Below are positions 1 to 8,128 of a stretch of DNA of 64,000 nucleotides, piece by piece. This stretch comes from G965250275 sp965250275 (GTDB lineage: Bacteria; Pseudomonadota; Alphaproteobacteria; Rhodobacterales; Rhodobacteraceae): NCBI GenBank assembly GCA_965250275.1, contig OZ252297.1:2294001-2358000 (forward strand), given 5' to 3'. The stretch's first letter is position 1. Every line of letters starts with the position of its first letter. The position numbers were made by a program, and so were the translations under genes. The notes below the pieces were generated by a model, which saw nothing but the letters and a program-made list of their open reading frames with translations, was not told the origin of the DNA and did no database searches.

Positions 1-893
1 GCAGGGCTCTTGCCGATACCATCGAGATCAAACCAGTCCAGCGCCTGCGCATCGGTGAAGAATTCGTCATCGCCATGAGACCAACCCAGTCGGGTCAGAT
101 AGTTGCGCATTCCTGAGGCCGGGTATCCCATGACCTGGTATTCCTGCGCGCCCAATGCGCCGTGCCGCTTAGACAGCTTTTTTCCATCTGGACCGTGAAT
201 CAGGGGGATATGGGCCCAGACCGGAACGTCCCACCCCATGGCGGTGTAGATCATCATCTGTCGCGCCGCGTTGTTGAGATGGTCGTCGCCACGAATGACA
301 TGAGTGACCCCCATGTCGTGGTCGTCCACCACAACCGCCAGCATGTATACCGGAGTGCCGTCGCTGCGCAGAAGGATCATGTCGTCTAGCTGATCATTCC
401 GGATCGTCACGTCGCCCTGAACTTCATCGTGAATGACCGTGGCACCGTCCTGATGGGCACGGATCCGGATCACATAGGGTGCATCGGGATGCGCGCTCTC
501 ATCTGCATCGCGCCAGGGAGAGCGAAACAACGTGCTGCGCCCCTCGGCACGGGCTGCGTCACGGAACGCGGCGATCTCGTCAGGGGTCGAGAAGCACTTG
601 TATGCCTTGCCGTCAGACAGCAACTGGCGCGCCACTTCGGCGTGGCGATCGGCGCGTACGAACTGGCTAATGACCTCCCCATCGTGATCGAGGCCCAGCC
701 AATCCAGCCCCTGCAAGATAGCTTCCGTTGCTTCGGGGGTGGAGCGGGCGCGATCCGTATCTTCGATGCGCAAAAGGAATTTGCCACCGCGTCCCCGCGC
801 GAAAAGCCAGTTGAACAAGGCTGTCCGCGCGCCGCCGATATGCAGGAAACCGGTGGGTGAGGGCGCAAAGCGGGTGACAACGGGTGCGGTCAT
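1..893 (-). CDS. gltX: Glutamyl-tRNA synthetase (3' part outside window)
   Basis: Class I aminoacyl-tRNA synthetase that charges tRNA-Glu (in some bacteria also tRNA-Gln) in the cytoplasm. The N-terminal 297 codons are present. They start with ATG at 893 and show the FAPSPTGFLHIGG signature holding the HIGH motif (about residues 9-21), the FLLRIEDTD stretch, and a KLSKR form of the KMSKS loop near residue 238. The gene runs off the left edge, so the anticodon-binding C-terminus is not seen. It is divergent from comEC, with about 80 bp between the two starts. Family assignment is secure; the exact paralogue (many Rhodobacteraceae carry two GltX) cannot be decided. Confidence 0.95.
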   Translation of the reverse strand, partial: MTAPVVTRFAPSPTGFLHIGGARTALFNWLFARGRGGKFLLRIEDTDRARSTPEATEAILQGLDWLGLDHDGEVISQFVRADRHAEVARQLLSDGKAYKCFSTPDEIAAFRDAARAEGRSTLFRSPWRDADESAHPDAPYVIRIRAHQDGATVIHDEVQGDVTIRNDQLDDMILLRSDGTPVYMLAVVVDDHDMGVTHVIRGDDHLNNAARQMMIYTAMGWDVPVWAHIPLIHGPDGKKLSKRHGALGAQEYQVMGYPASGMRNYLTRLGWSHGDDEFFTDAQALDWFDLDGIGKSP

Positions 894-973
894 GGGATGG
901 CGTTTACCTTCTGGAAACCATGGCGGTTCTAACGTTTGCGCCTGTCTAGCGAGCCTAAAGGTGAGGGGCAAGG

Positions 974-3037
974 ATGCGCGTGCTGAGCCGGGTGGAACTG
1001 GCGCTTTTGGAACAGCGGGGCGCCTTGTTTCCATGGGCGCCCGTATGCCTTGCCTTGGGTATTGGCGGGTACTTCGCGATGCCGGTTGAGCCCACGCGCA
1101 TGGTCTATCTGGCGCTGGGGTCGTGGATTTTCGTGGGAGCGCTGGCGGCATGGCGTTGGCACAACGCGTGGAGCCCGCTGATCATCGCTCTTGTCCTGAT
1201 TGCTATTGGCTTCTGCCTTGCCGGGTGGCGCGCCCATCAGGTGTCCGCACCCGTGCTGCAGTTCCGCTACTACGGTCCGATTGAAGGGCGCATTGTGGGG
1301 ATGAACCGGTCGGCTTCCGACGCGCTGCGCCTTACATTGGACCAGGTCTACCTCGCCGACACGTCGCCGGAGCGGGTGCCGGATCGCGTGCGTATCTCGT
1401 TGCACGGGGAAGAGAGACCGGAACTCAAACCGGGCCAGCGGATTATGACCACCGGCCACCTTTCCCCACCACAGGGACCAGTCGAGCCCGGTGGGTTCGA
1501 TTTCCGGCGACACGCGTGGTTTCAAGGGCTGGGCGGCGTCGGCTATACCCGAATGCCTGTGTTAACCGCGTCCCCGGCATCGGATGGGGCGCAGGGGTTG
1601 CGGGTTTTGAGCTTTCGCATGGCCGCTTCGGAACGGGTGCGTGAGATTCTGCCCGGCGATGTCGGTGGTTTTGCGGCCGCCGTAACCACCGGCGATCGCA
1701 GCGGGGTCGGACAGGCCGCCTTGGAGGCGCTGCGGGCCAGCAACACCGCCCATCTCCTGGCGATTTCCGGCCTGCATATGGGGCTGCTGACAGGGTTCGT
1801 GTTCGGCGTATTGCGCCTTGCCCTGGCGGCTCTGCCCGGCGTCGCCCTGCGTTGGCCGATCAAGAAACTGGCCGCCTTTGGCGCGCTGCTCGCGGGCATG
1901 GTGTATCTGGCTCTGTCGGGCGGGAATGTGGCCACGGAGCGGGCGTTTGTCATGGCAGCGGTGGTTCTGTTGGCCGTCATGCTGGATCGCCGGGCTTTTT
2001 CGCTGCGGGCCGTCGCCATGGCCGCCCTGATCGTGCTGACCCTGCGCCCCGAGGCTCTCTTGGGGCCGGGCTTTCAGATGTCTTTTGCCGCCACAACCGC
2101 GTTGGTCGCCGTGTTCGGCGCAATGCGGGATGCCCGGATTCGGTTGAAACCAAAATGGTTTGCCCCGGTGCTGGGGGTTGTGATCTCGTCAGCTGTCGCG
2201 GGTGCCGCGACGGCCCCGGTAGGGGCAGCGCATTTCAATGTGATCTCGCACTACGGGCTGATCGCCAATTTGCTTTCGGTCCCGCTAATGGGGGTGCTGG
2301 TTGTCCCGGCCGCCGTGGCTGCTGCGCTCTTGGCGCCGTTCGGTTGGGAGTTCCTGGGGCTTGTGCCGATGGGGTGGGGGCTGGCGTGGATCCTTTGGGT
2401 TGCCGAATGGGTATCCGGTCTGGACGGCGCGCGCCGTTTTGTTGTGAGCCCTGCGCCTGTGGTGCTGCCGATGATCGCATTGGGCGCTCTGATCGTGATA
2501 TTGTGGCAAGGACGCGCCCGTTGGATTGGCATTCTGCCGGTCCTCGTGGCCTTGGGGCTGTGGACTGGCAGCGAACGCCCGGTCGCGCTGATTGCTGACA
2601 GCGGCGGCCTTGTTGGCGTGATGACCGAGGAGGGACGAGCGCTCAGCAAGGCGCGCGGGGCGGGATTTGTTGCGAGGGCCTGGCTGGAGAACGACGGCGA
2701 CGGGGCGGAGCAAGCCTACGCCGCGGCGCGATGGGAGGGTGCAGCAGGTCCGGTCCGTTCCGCGACCGCAGCAGGGGTCACAATTGTGCATGTTATTGGA
2801 AAACGCGCCGCTGCGCAGATCTCCGATTGCATGCCGGACGAACTGGTGATTGCGTCGGTAACGCTTGAACTCACGGGGGGGTGCCGTGTCTACGATCCCG
2901 CAGCGTTGCGCAGCACCGGAAGCCTGGCGCTGACTCGGGATGGCACGCTGATATCAGCCCGGTCAGTGAGCGGCAAACGGATCTGGAACACGCGCATGCC
3001 TGGTGGCAGAAAACGGCAGGCGCGTTCCGATCAGTAA
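974..3037 (+). CDS. comEC: ComEC/Rec2-family DNA-uptake membrane protein lacking a canonical metallo-beta-lactamase site
   Basis: Inner-membrane channel protein of the competence family, thought to move single-stranded DNA into the cytoplasm. The 687 residues begin with a soluble and membrane N-terminal part (DUF4131-like, about residues 30-200). The competence core carries the hallmark LLAISGLHMGLLTGF near residue 260, followed by many hydrophobic helices up to about residue 530. The last ~150 residues sit where most family members have a metallo-beta-lactamase domain, but I find no HxHxDH metal-binding motif there. Its 3' end overlaps the convergent lexA end by 7 bp. Because no other competence gene lies here, its role in natural transformation is inferred from family only. 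Confidence 0.88.
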   Translation: MRVLSRVELALLEQRGALFPWAPVCLALGIGGYFAMPVEPTRMVYLALGSWIFVGALAAWRWHNAWSPLIIALVLIAIGFCLAGWRAHQVSAPVLQFRYYGPIEGRIVGMNRSASDALRLTLDQVYLADTSPERVPDRVRISLHGEERPELKPGQRIMTTGHLSPPQGPVEPGGFDFRRHAWFQGLGGVGYTRMPVLTASPASDGAQGLRVLSFRMAASERVREILPGDVGGFAAAVTTGDRSGVGQAALEALRASNTAHLLAISGLHMGLLTGFVFGVLRLALAALPGVALRWPIKKLAAFGALLAGMVYLALSGGNVATERAFVMAAVVLLAVMLDRRAFSLRAVAMAALIVLTLRPEALLGPGFQMSFAATTALVAVFGAMRDARIRLKPKWFAPVLGVVISSAVAGAATAPVGAAHFNVISHYGLIANLLSVPLMGVLVVPAAVAAALLAPFGWEFLGLVPMGWGLAWILWVAEWVSGLDGARRFVVSPAPVVLPMIALGALIVILWQGRARWIGILPVLVALGLWTGSERPVALIADSGGLVGVMTEEGRALSKARGAGFVARAWLENDGDGAEQAYAAARWEGAAGPVRSATAAGVTIVHVIGKRAAAQISDCMPDELVIASVTLELTGGCRVYDPAALRSTGSLALTRDGTLISARSVSGKRIWNTRMPGGRKRQARSDQ

Positions 3038-3726
3038 GTCCGGATCAGCCCAACAAGTTTGCCCTGAATCTTAACCTTGTCCTCTGGGAAGACGCGGGTT
3101 TCATAGGCCGGGTTTGCCGCCTCCAGCGCGATAGCATTCCCGCGGCGCAGATAGCGTTTCAGCGTGGCCTCATGATCCTCGACCAGCGCCACAACGATAT
3201 CACCATTGTCAGCGATCGAGGTCTCCCGGATCACCACCACATCGCCGTCGTTGATGCCCGCTTCGATCATCGAGTCACCTTTGACTTCCAGAGCGAAATG
3301 CTCTCCGGAGCTTGAAAGCATCTGGGATGGGACCGCAACTTGATGCGAGACTTGGCTGATCGCTTCGATCGGCACACCGGCTGCGATCCGGCCCATGACC
3401 GGGAGCTCAATCGCATCCACTGTCACCGTATGCACATTTGCGGGGCGCGGGGTCGGGGCGGATTTGTCGCCGTCGATCACGCGAGGCTGAAACCCTGTGC
3501 TGGCGGCGAGACTGTCCGGCAACCGCACAATTTCGATGGCCCGGGCCCGATGGGCCAGCCGTCGGATAAACCCGCGTTCTTCCAAAGCAGTGATCAATCG
3601 GTGAATGCCGGACTTGCTGCGCAGGTCCAGTGCGATCTTCATTTCATCAAAACTGGGAGGAACACCGTCACGTTGCACGCGGGTATGGATAAACTCCAGC
3701 AAATCCAGTTGCTTCTTGGTCAGCAT
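3031..3726 (-). CDS. lexA: LexA SOS repressor
   Basis: Repressor of the DNA-damage response. It self-cleaves when RecA filaments form. The 231-residue protein has an N-terminal winged helix (about 1-65, opening MLTKKQLDLLEFI), a linker, the cleavage site Ala116-Gly117 in GRIAAGVP, the catalytic Ser152 in GDSMIEAG and the general-base Lys190 in TLKRYL. All residues for cleavage are therefore intact. The start is the ATG at 3726. A perfect alphaproteobacterial SOS box lies 33 bp upstream, so the gene is almost certainly autoregulated. It is downstream of moeA on the same strand but has its own operator, so it probably forms its own transcription unit. Confidence 0.97.
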   Translation of the reverse strand: MLTKKQLDLLEFIHTRVQRDGVPPSFDEMKIALDLRSKSGIHRLITALEERGFIRRLAHRARAIEIVRLPDSLAASTGFQPRVIDGDKSAPTPRPANVHTVTVDAIELPVMGRIAAGVPIEAISQVSHQVAVPSQMLSSSGEHFALEVKGDSMIEAGINDGDVVVIRETSIADNGDIVVALVEDHEATLKRYLRRGNAIALEAANPAYETRVFPEDKVKIQGKLVGLIRTY

Positions 3727-3758
3727 TGCTCTTCGCCTCGTTTGGTGCGTTTTGTTTT

Positions 3759-3773
3759 GTTCTACGCATGTTC
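3759..3773 (-). promoter_or_regulatory. SOS box (LexA operator) of lexA
   Basis: The plus strand reads GTTC-TACGCAT-GTTC, an exact match to the GTTC-N7-GTTC operator known for LexA in Alphaproteobacteria (GAAC-N7-GAAC on the coding strand). It lies 33-47 bp upstream of the lexA start codon, where it would overlap a promoter and allow autorepression. Confidence 0.85.
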
Positions 3774-3806
3774 CCGTTTTGTGTCAAACGGATTTGGCGA
3801 CTGCAC

Positions 3807-4979
3807 CTAGAGTGGCAGGTATTGCACAGGCTCTCCTGCGGCCCGTGCAGGGTCATGGGGCGCCCGCACCAACAAGGCGTTGGCCTGTGCCAGAATCGTC
3901 AGCAACGAGCTGTCCTGACGATCAAAAGCGGTGACCTGACCGTCCTCGATCACCGCACGCATGTAATGCTCGCGCGGACCGTTGGGACCGATGGGGCTGG
4001 CCAGCCTGGCCTCCTGCAACGCTGGCAGAATGTCGGGCAAGCCCAGCATCGCCCGGATCATCGGCGCCACGAAAATGAACCCGCAGACCATGGCTGACAC
4101 AGGATTGCCCGGCAGACCGACCATTGCGGCGTCTCCCATCCGTCCCGCCATCAGCGGTTTGCCTGGACGCATGGCCACTTTGTAAAACGCGCGGTCCATG
4201 CCCAGCCCAACCGCTGCCTCGCCGACAAGGTCATGATCGCCAACCGATGCTCCGCCCACCGTCACGATCAGATCCGCCCCTTCGGCCAGCTCGAATGCTG
4301 TGCGCAGCGACGAAAGGGTGTCACGCGCAATCGGCAAAAGGCGCGGTTCCGCCCCGAGTTGCGTCAGCAACGCGCGCAACCCGAACGTATTCGACGCGAT
4401 AACCTGGTCAGGACCGGGGTTCTCCCCCGGCATCACTAATTCGTCGCCCGTGGAAATCAGCGCCACCACCGGTTTGCGCGCAACAGGCACGGTTGGATAG
4501 TTCATCGATGCCAGGAGGGCGACGTCCTGAGGGCTGAGGACGCGGGGCGCGGGCAGTTCCGTGCCTTTCGCGAAATCTCCTCCGGCGGGGCGGATGTTGG
4601 TTTTGGAACCCGGGTCCGCGCTGATGGTGATCACTTCGTCGCGCCGCTCCACATCTTCCTGAATAACAACGAAATCCGCACCATCAGGGATCGGGGCCCC
4701 CGTGAAGATGCGCACGGCCTGACCGGGCCCAAGCGTGCCTGCCCAGCTGTGTCCTGCGGCCGCCTCACCAACCACTTTCAACTGCACATGCTGCGCGGCC
4801 TCGGCCGACTTAATCGCATAGCCATCCATGGATGAGGCATCGAACGGAGGTTGATCGCGCCGCGCACGTAAGGGTTCGGACAGGACACGCCCCCCGGAGT
4901 CTTCGAGAGGCACGTCTTCCGCCGGCATAGTACGGACAAGGCTGATCAGCCGCGTCTGCGCCTCGGCAACGGTGATCAT
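3807..4979 (-). CDS. moeA: Molybdopterin molybdenumtransferase
   Basis: Inserts molybdate into adenylated molybdopterin in the last step of molybdenum cofactor synthesis. The 390 residues show the family order: an N-terminal domain with SMDGYAIK, the molybdopterin-binding MoeA/MogA domain (ALISTGDELV followed by IVTVGGASVGDHD), then MRPGKPL and GLPGNPVSAMV, and a small C-terminal domain. Its start overlaps the moaC stop as ATGA, so the two cofactor genes are translationally coupled and sit at the end of the trpC-moaC-moeA run. Length and motifs are normal for the family. Confidence 0.95.
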   Translation of the reverse strand: MITVAEAQTRLISLVRTMPAEDVPLEDSGGRVLSEPLRARRDQPPFDASSMDGYAIKSAEAAQHVQLKVVGEAAAGHSWAGTLGPGQAVRIFTGAPIPDGADFVVIQEDVERRDEVITISADPGSKTNIRPAGGDFAKGTELPAPRVLSPQDVALLASMNYPTVPVARKPVVALISTGDELVMPGENPGPDQVIASNTFGLRALLTQLGAEPRLLPIARDTLSSLRTAFELAEGADLIVTVGGASVGDHDLVGEAAVGLGMDRAFYKVAMRPGKPLMAGRMGDAAMVGLPGNPVSAMVCGFIFVAPMIRAMLGLPDILPALQEARLASPIGPNGPREHYMRAVIEDGQVTAFDRQDSSLLTILAQANALLVRAPHDPARAAGEPVQYLPL

Positions 4980-5452
4980 GTGGCTTCGTACCGGCCAGAT
5001 TTGCCGCCATCTTTAAGAAGAACACGGATACCATTGATTTCCATGGCCTTATCAACGGCTTTGGTCATGTCATAGACGGTCAGCGCGGCGGTGCTGACGG
5101 CGGTGAGTGCTTCCATCTCCACACCTGTCTGTCCGGTGGTTTTCACAGTGGCCTCAAGGCGTACGCCCGGAAGATCTGGCTCCAACGTCAGTTCCACCGA
5201 AACTTTGCTGATCGGGAGCGGGTGGCAGAGCGGGATAAGATCCGGTGTTCTTTTGGCCCCCATGATACCGGCCAGACGTGCCACGCCCAGGACATCTCCC
5301 TTCTTCGCACGCCCTTCCGAAATGATATCAAAGGTTTCGCGGGCCATCTTCACGTACCCTTCGGCGGTTGCGATGCGCGCGGTAACCTCTTTCTCGGAGA
5401 CATCAACCATATGCGCGTCGCCCTTGGCATCAAAATGAGACAGCGCCATCAC
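4976..5452 (-). CDS. moaC: Cyclic pyranopterin monophosphate synthase
   Basis: Works with MoaA to turn GTP into cyclic pyranopterin monophosphate, the first stage of molybdenum cofactor synthesis. The 158-residue length is typical. Conserved stretches are LIPLCHPLPISK, GVEMEALTAVS, VYDMTKAVDKAM and the C-terminal LLKDGGKSG. The gene is coupled at both ends by ATGA overlaps, with trpC before it and moeA after it. A trpC-moaC-moeA linkage is familiar in Rhodobacteraceae. Confidence 0.96.
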   Translation of the reverse strand: MMALSHFDAKGDAHMVDVSEKEVTARIATAEGYVKMARETFDIISEGRAKKGDVLGVARLAGIMGAKRTPDLIPLCHPLPISKVSVELTLEPDLPGVRLEATVKTTGQTGVEMEALTAVSTAALTVYDMTKAVDKAMEINGIRVLLKDGGKSGRYEAT

Positions 5453-6261
5453 ATCATTCCCGGCATAAGAGGGTCGGCTAACAGCGCCTGCGTTGCTGCA
5501 GTCACATCATCGCTGCGCATCAGGCTTTCTCCGATCAGGAAACACCGGGCACCGTAGGTTGCCAACCTGGCAAGGTCGTCCGGCGTGTTCAGCCCGCTTT
5601 CCGACACGATGGTGCGATCACCGGGGACGCGTCTGGCAAGGTTGAGCGTGGTGTCGAGGGTGGTTTCAAAAGTCTTCAGATTGCGATTGTTGATGCCCAC
5701 GAGCGGGCTTTTGAGCCTGGATGCGCGCTCCAGCTCCTCCGCGTCATGCACTTCAATCAGCACGTCCATTTTCCACTCGGTTGCGGTTGCCTCCAGTTCG
5801 GCGGCCTGCTGGTCCGAGACACTGGCCATGATGATCAGAATGCAATCGGCACCCAAGGCGCGAGCTTCGACAACCTGATACGGGTCATACATAAAGTCCT
5901 TGCGCAGACAGGGCAGAGTGCAGGCGTTCCGCGCTTCGGTCAGGTACTGCTTCTGACCCTGAAAACTGGGCGCGTCGGTGAGAACGGACAGGCAGGCCGC
6001 GCCGCCTGCTGCATAGGCCTGCGCCAGAGCGGCCACATCAAAGTCCTCGCGGATCACACCTTTGGACGGGCTGGCTTTCTTAATCTCGGCAATCATGCCA
6101 TAGCCTGTGCGGCTGGCTCTTTGCAGGCTCTCCGCAAAGCCACGCACCGGTTCCGCCTCTTGCGCGTCGGCCTCCACGGCCTCCAGCGGTCTGGCTGCCT
6201 TGTCTGTAGCAACCTCCTCCAGCTTGTAGGCCTTTATTTTGTCCAGGATCGTTTCGGTCAT
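5449..6261 (-). CDS. trpC: Indole-3-glycerol phosphate synthase
   Basis: Closes the indole ring from CdRP in tryptophan synthesis. This is a single-domain TIM barrel of 270 residues, not fused to TrpF. Active-site stretches visible are EIKKASPSKG (catalytic Lys), LRKDFMYDPYQV, LVGINNRNLKTF and IVSESGLNT. It starts at an ATG 88 bp after the trpD stop and overlaps moaC by four bases. It follows trpG and trpD in the order used by the pathway. Confidence 0.97.
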   Translation of the reverse strand: MTETILDKIKAYKLEEVATDKAARPLEAVEADAQEAEPVRGFAESLQRASRTGYGMIAEIKKASPSKGVIREDFDVAALAQAYAAGGAACLSVLTDAPSFQGQKQYLTEARNACTLPCLRKDFMYDPYQVVEARALGADCILIIMASVSDQQAAELEATATEWKMDVLIEVHDAEELERASRLKSPLVGINNRNLKTFETTLDTTLNLARRVPGDRTIVSESGLNTPDDLARLATYGARCFLIGESLMRSDDVTAATQALLADPLMPGMM

Positions 6262-6349
6262 CGTCTTTCTGGTCCTTGGTCGTCAGGGGCAAGGGCATGA
6301 CCCCGCCGCGCCTTGTGATGTTGCACGTGATCCGATGGTCGACGTGTCC

Positions 6350-7369
6350 TCATGGGGCCTGCGAGGTGATACGGGCCAGCGCTTCGACCTTGTCACGGGC
6401 TTTGCCACTGTCGATGCTTTCCGCGGCCTGGGCAACACCCGTGCGCAGGTCCGGAGTCGCGTCCGCGACCACCAGTCCGGCGGCCGCATTGAGCAGGACC
6501 GCATCGCGATAGGCCGAGGGTGCACCATCCAGCAACGCCCGGAATGCCTTGGCATTGTCGGCAGGGCTGCCGCCGAGGATCTCTTCAAAGGGATGAACGG
6601 GCAGGCCCGCGTCTTCGGGATGCAGCTCGACCTCTTTGACCACACCGTTTTCCAGTGCTGCGACCCAACTAACACCGGTGATGGTGAGTTCGTCAGTGCC
6701 GTCTGACCCATGGACCAGCCATGCGTGTTCCGACCCGAGCGCGCCCAGCGTTTCCGCCATGGGGCGGATCAGATCGCGGGAAAACGCGCCGGTCAGCTGA
6801 CGGGTGACGCCGGCGGGGTTCGTCAAAGGCCCGAGAATGTTGAAAATCGTGCGAGTCCCCAGTTCCGAACGGCTGGGCATTACATGGGCGATGGCGGGGT
6901 GATGCATGGGGGCCATCATGAACCCGATGCCGATCTCGTTGATCGCGGCCTCCACCACTTGCGGGCCGACCATCACCTGAATGCCAAGCTCTCCCAGCGC
7001 ATCTGCTGCACCGGATTTGGAACTGAGGTTGCGGTTGCCGTGCTTGGCGACCGGCACACCCGCACCCGCGACGACAAAGGCGGTCGCTGTGGAGATGTTC
7101 AGGGTCCCTTTCCCATCTCCGCCAGTGCCCACGATATCGATGGCGTGGGCCGGCGCTTTGACCGGGTGGCATTTGCTGCGCATCACGGCTGCGGCTGCGG
7201 CGTACTCGTCCACCGTTTCACCGCGCGTGCGCAGGGCCATCAACAACCCACCGATCTGACTGGGCGTTGCTTCGCCCTCAAACAAGACACCGAACGCCGT
7301 TTCTGCTTCGTCACGCGTCAGCGGTCGTTCGGCGGCCGCGCCGATCAGAGGTTTCAGCGCATCGCTCAT
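6350..7369 (-). CDS. trpD: Anthranilate phosphoribosyltransferase
   Basis: Transfers phosphoribose from PRPP to anthranilate. The 339 residues carry the PRPP-binding GTGGDGKGTLNIST loop, the KHGNRNLSSKSGAADALG stretch and the anthranilate-site segment MAPMHHPA. Its ATG overlaps the trpG stop by four bases (7366-7369), so it is translationally coupled to the glutaminase. The length is standard and nothing is missing. Confidence 0.97.
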   Translation of the reverse strand: MSDALKPLIGAAAERPLTRDEAETAFGVLFEGEATPSQIGGLLMALRTRGETVDEYAAAAAVMRSKCHPVKAPAHAIDIVGTGGDGKGTLNISTATAFVVAGAGVPVAKHGNRNLSSKSGAADALGELGIQVMVGPQVVEAAINEIGIGFMMAPMHHPAIAHVMPSRSELGTRTIFNILGPLTNPAGVTRQLTGAFSRDLIRPMAETLGALGSEHAWLVHGSDGTDELTITGVSWVAALENGVVKEVELHPEDAGLPVHPFEEILGGSPADNAKAFRALLDGAPSAYRDAVLLNAAAGLVVADATPDLRTGVAQAAESIDSGKARDKVEALARITSQAP

Positions 7370-7947
7370 GCCGGCACTTTCAGGTTGGTCAGAAAATTCT
7401 GGAGCAGGGCATGCCCATGCTCCGAGGCGATCGATTCCGGATGAAACTGGACGCCATGAATGGGCAGATCCCGGTGCTGAAGCCCCATGATCGTGCCGTC
7501 GTCAAGCTCTGCGGTGATGCGCAGGCAGTCGGGCAGGGTGGGTCGGTCCACAACCAGAGAGTGATAACGCGTGGCCTCAAACGGGTTCGCAAGCCCCGCA
7601 AACACGCCGTCGCCGGTGTGTTTGATCTGGGCCGTCTTGCCGTGCACGATCTCGTGGCATCGGACGACCTGCCCCCCGAAGGCCTGACCGATGGTCTGAT
7701 GGCCAAGGCAAACCCCAAGCAAGGGTGTTCCGGTTTCGGCCGCAGCAGCCGTCAACGCAAGGCAAATTCCGGCCTGATCGGGGTCGCAGGGACCCGGCGA
7801 CAGCAGAATACCCGAGGGGCGCAAAGCCATCGCCTGCTGGATATCCAGCGCGTCGTTGCGATGGATCACAACCTCCGCACCCAACTCCCCCAGATAGTGG
7901 ACGAGGTTGTAGGTAAAGCTGTCATAGTTGTCGATCAGCAGCAGCAT
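7366..7947 (-). CDS. trpG: Anthranilate synthase component II (glutamine amidotransferase)
   Basis: Class I glutaminase that supplies ammonia to TrpE; in some bacteria the same subunit also serves PabB for folate. The protein is 193 residues from the ATG at 7947, giving MLLLIDNYDSFTYN, the usual N-terminus. The reading frame stays open further upstream, but that sequence does not look like the family. The catalytic triad is seen in GVCLGHQ (Cys) and VQFHPES (His, Glu). The trpE partner lies 2.7 kb away and is separated by two genes on the other strand, so the two subunits come from separate transcripts. Confidence 0.94.
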   Translation of the reverse strand: MLLLIDNYDSFTYNLVHYLGELGAEVVIHRNDALDIQQAMALRPSGILLSPGPCDPDQAGICLALTAAAAETGTPLLGVCLGHQTIGQAFGGQVVRCHEIVHGKTAQIKHTGDGVFAGLANPFEATRYHSLVVDRPTLPDCLRITAELDDGTIMGLQHRDLPIHGVQFHPESIASEHGHALLQNFLTNLKVPA

Positions 7948-8128
7948 TCGGTACAGGCTCGATTGGGGGCTGTTGGAGTTCGCCCCGGTCGCGGTATAGT
8001 AGTCGGAGCATACATGTTCAGGGTTGCGGGTCAGCGTCAAGAGCACTGGCCCCCACAACCGCGAACCTGTCGCCAAGGCTGCTCAGACGGCTGTGGGCAG
8101 GGGCGCGCATCGAGAGAGAGGCAAAGCG

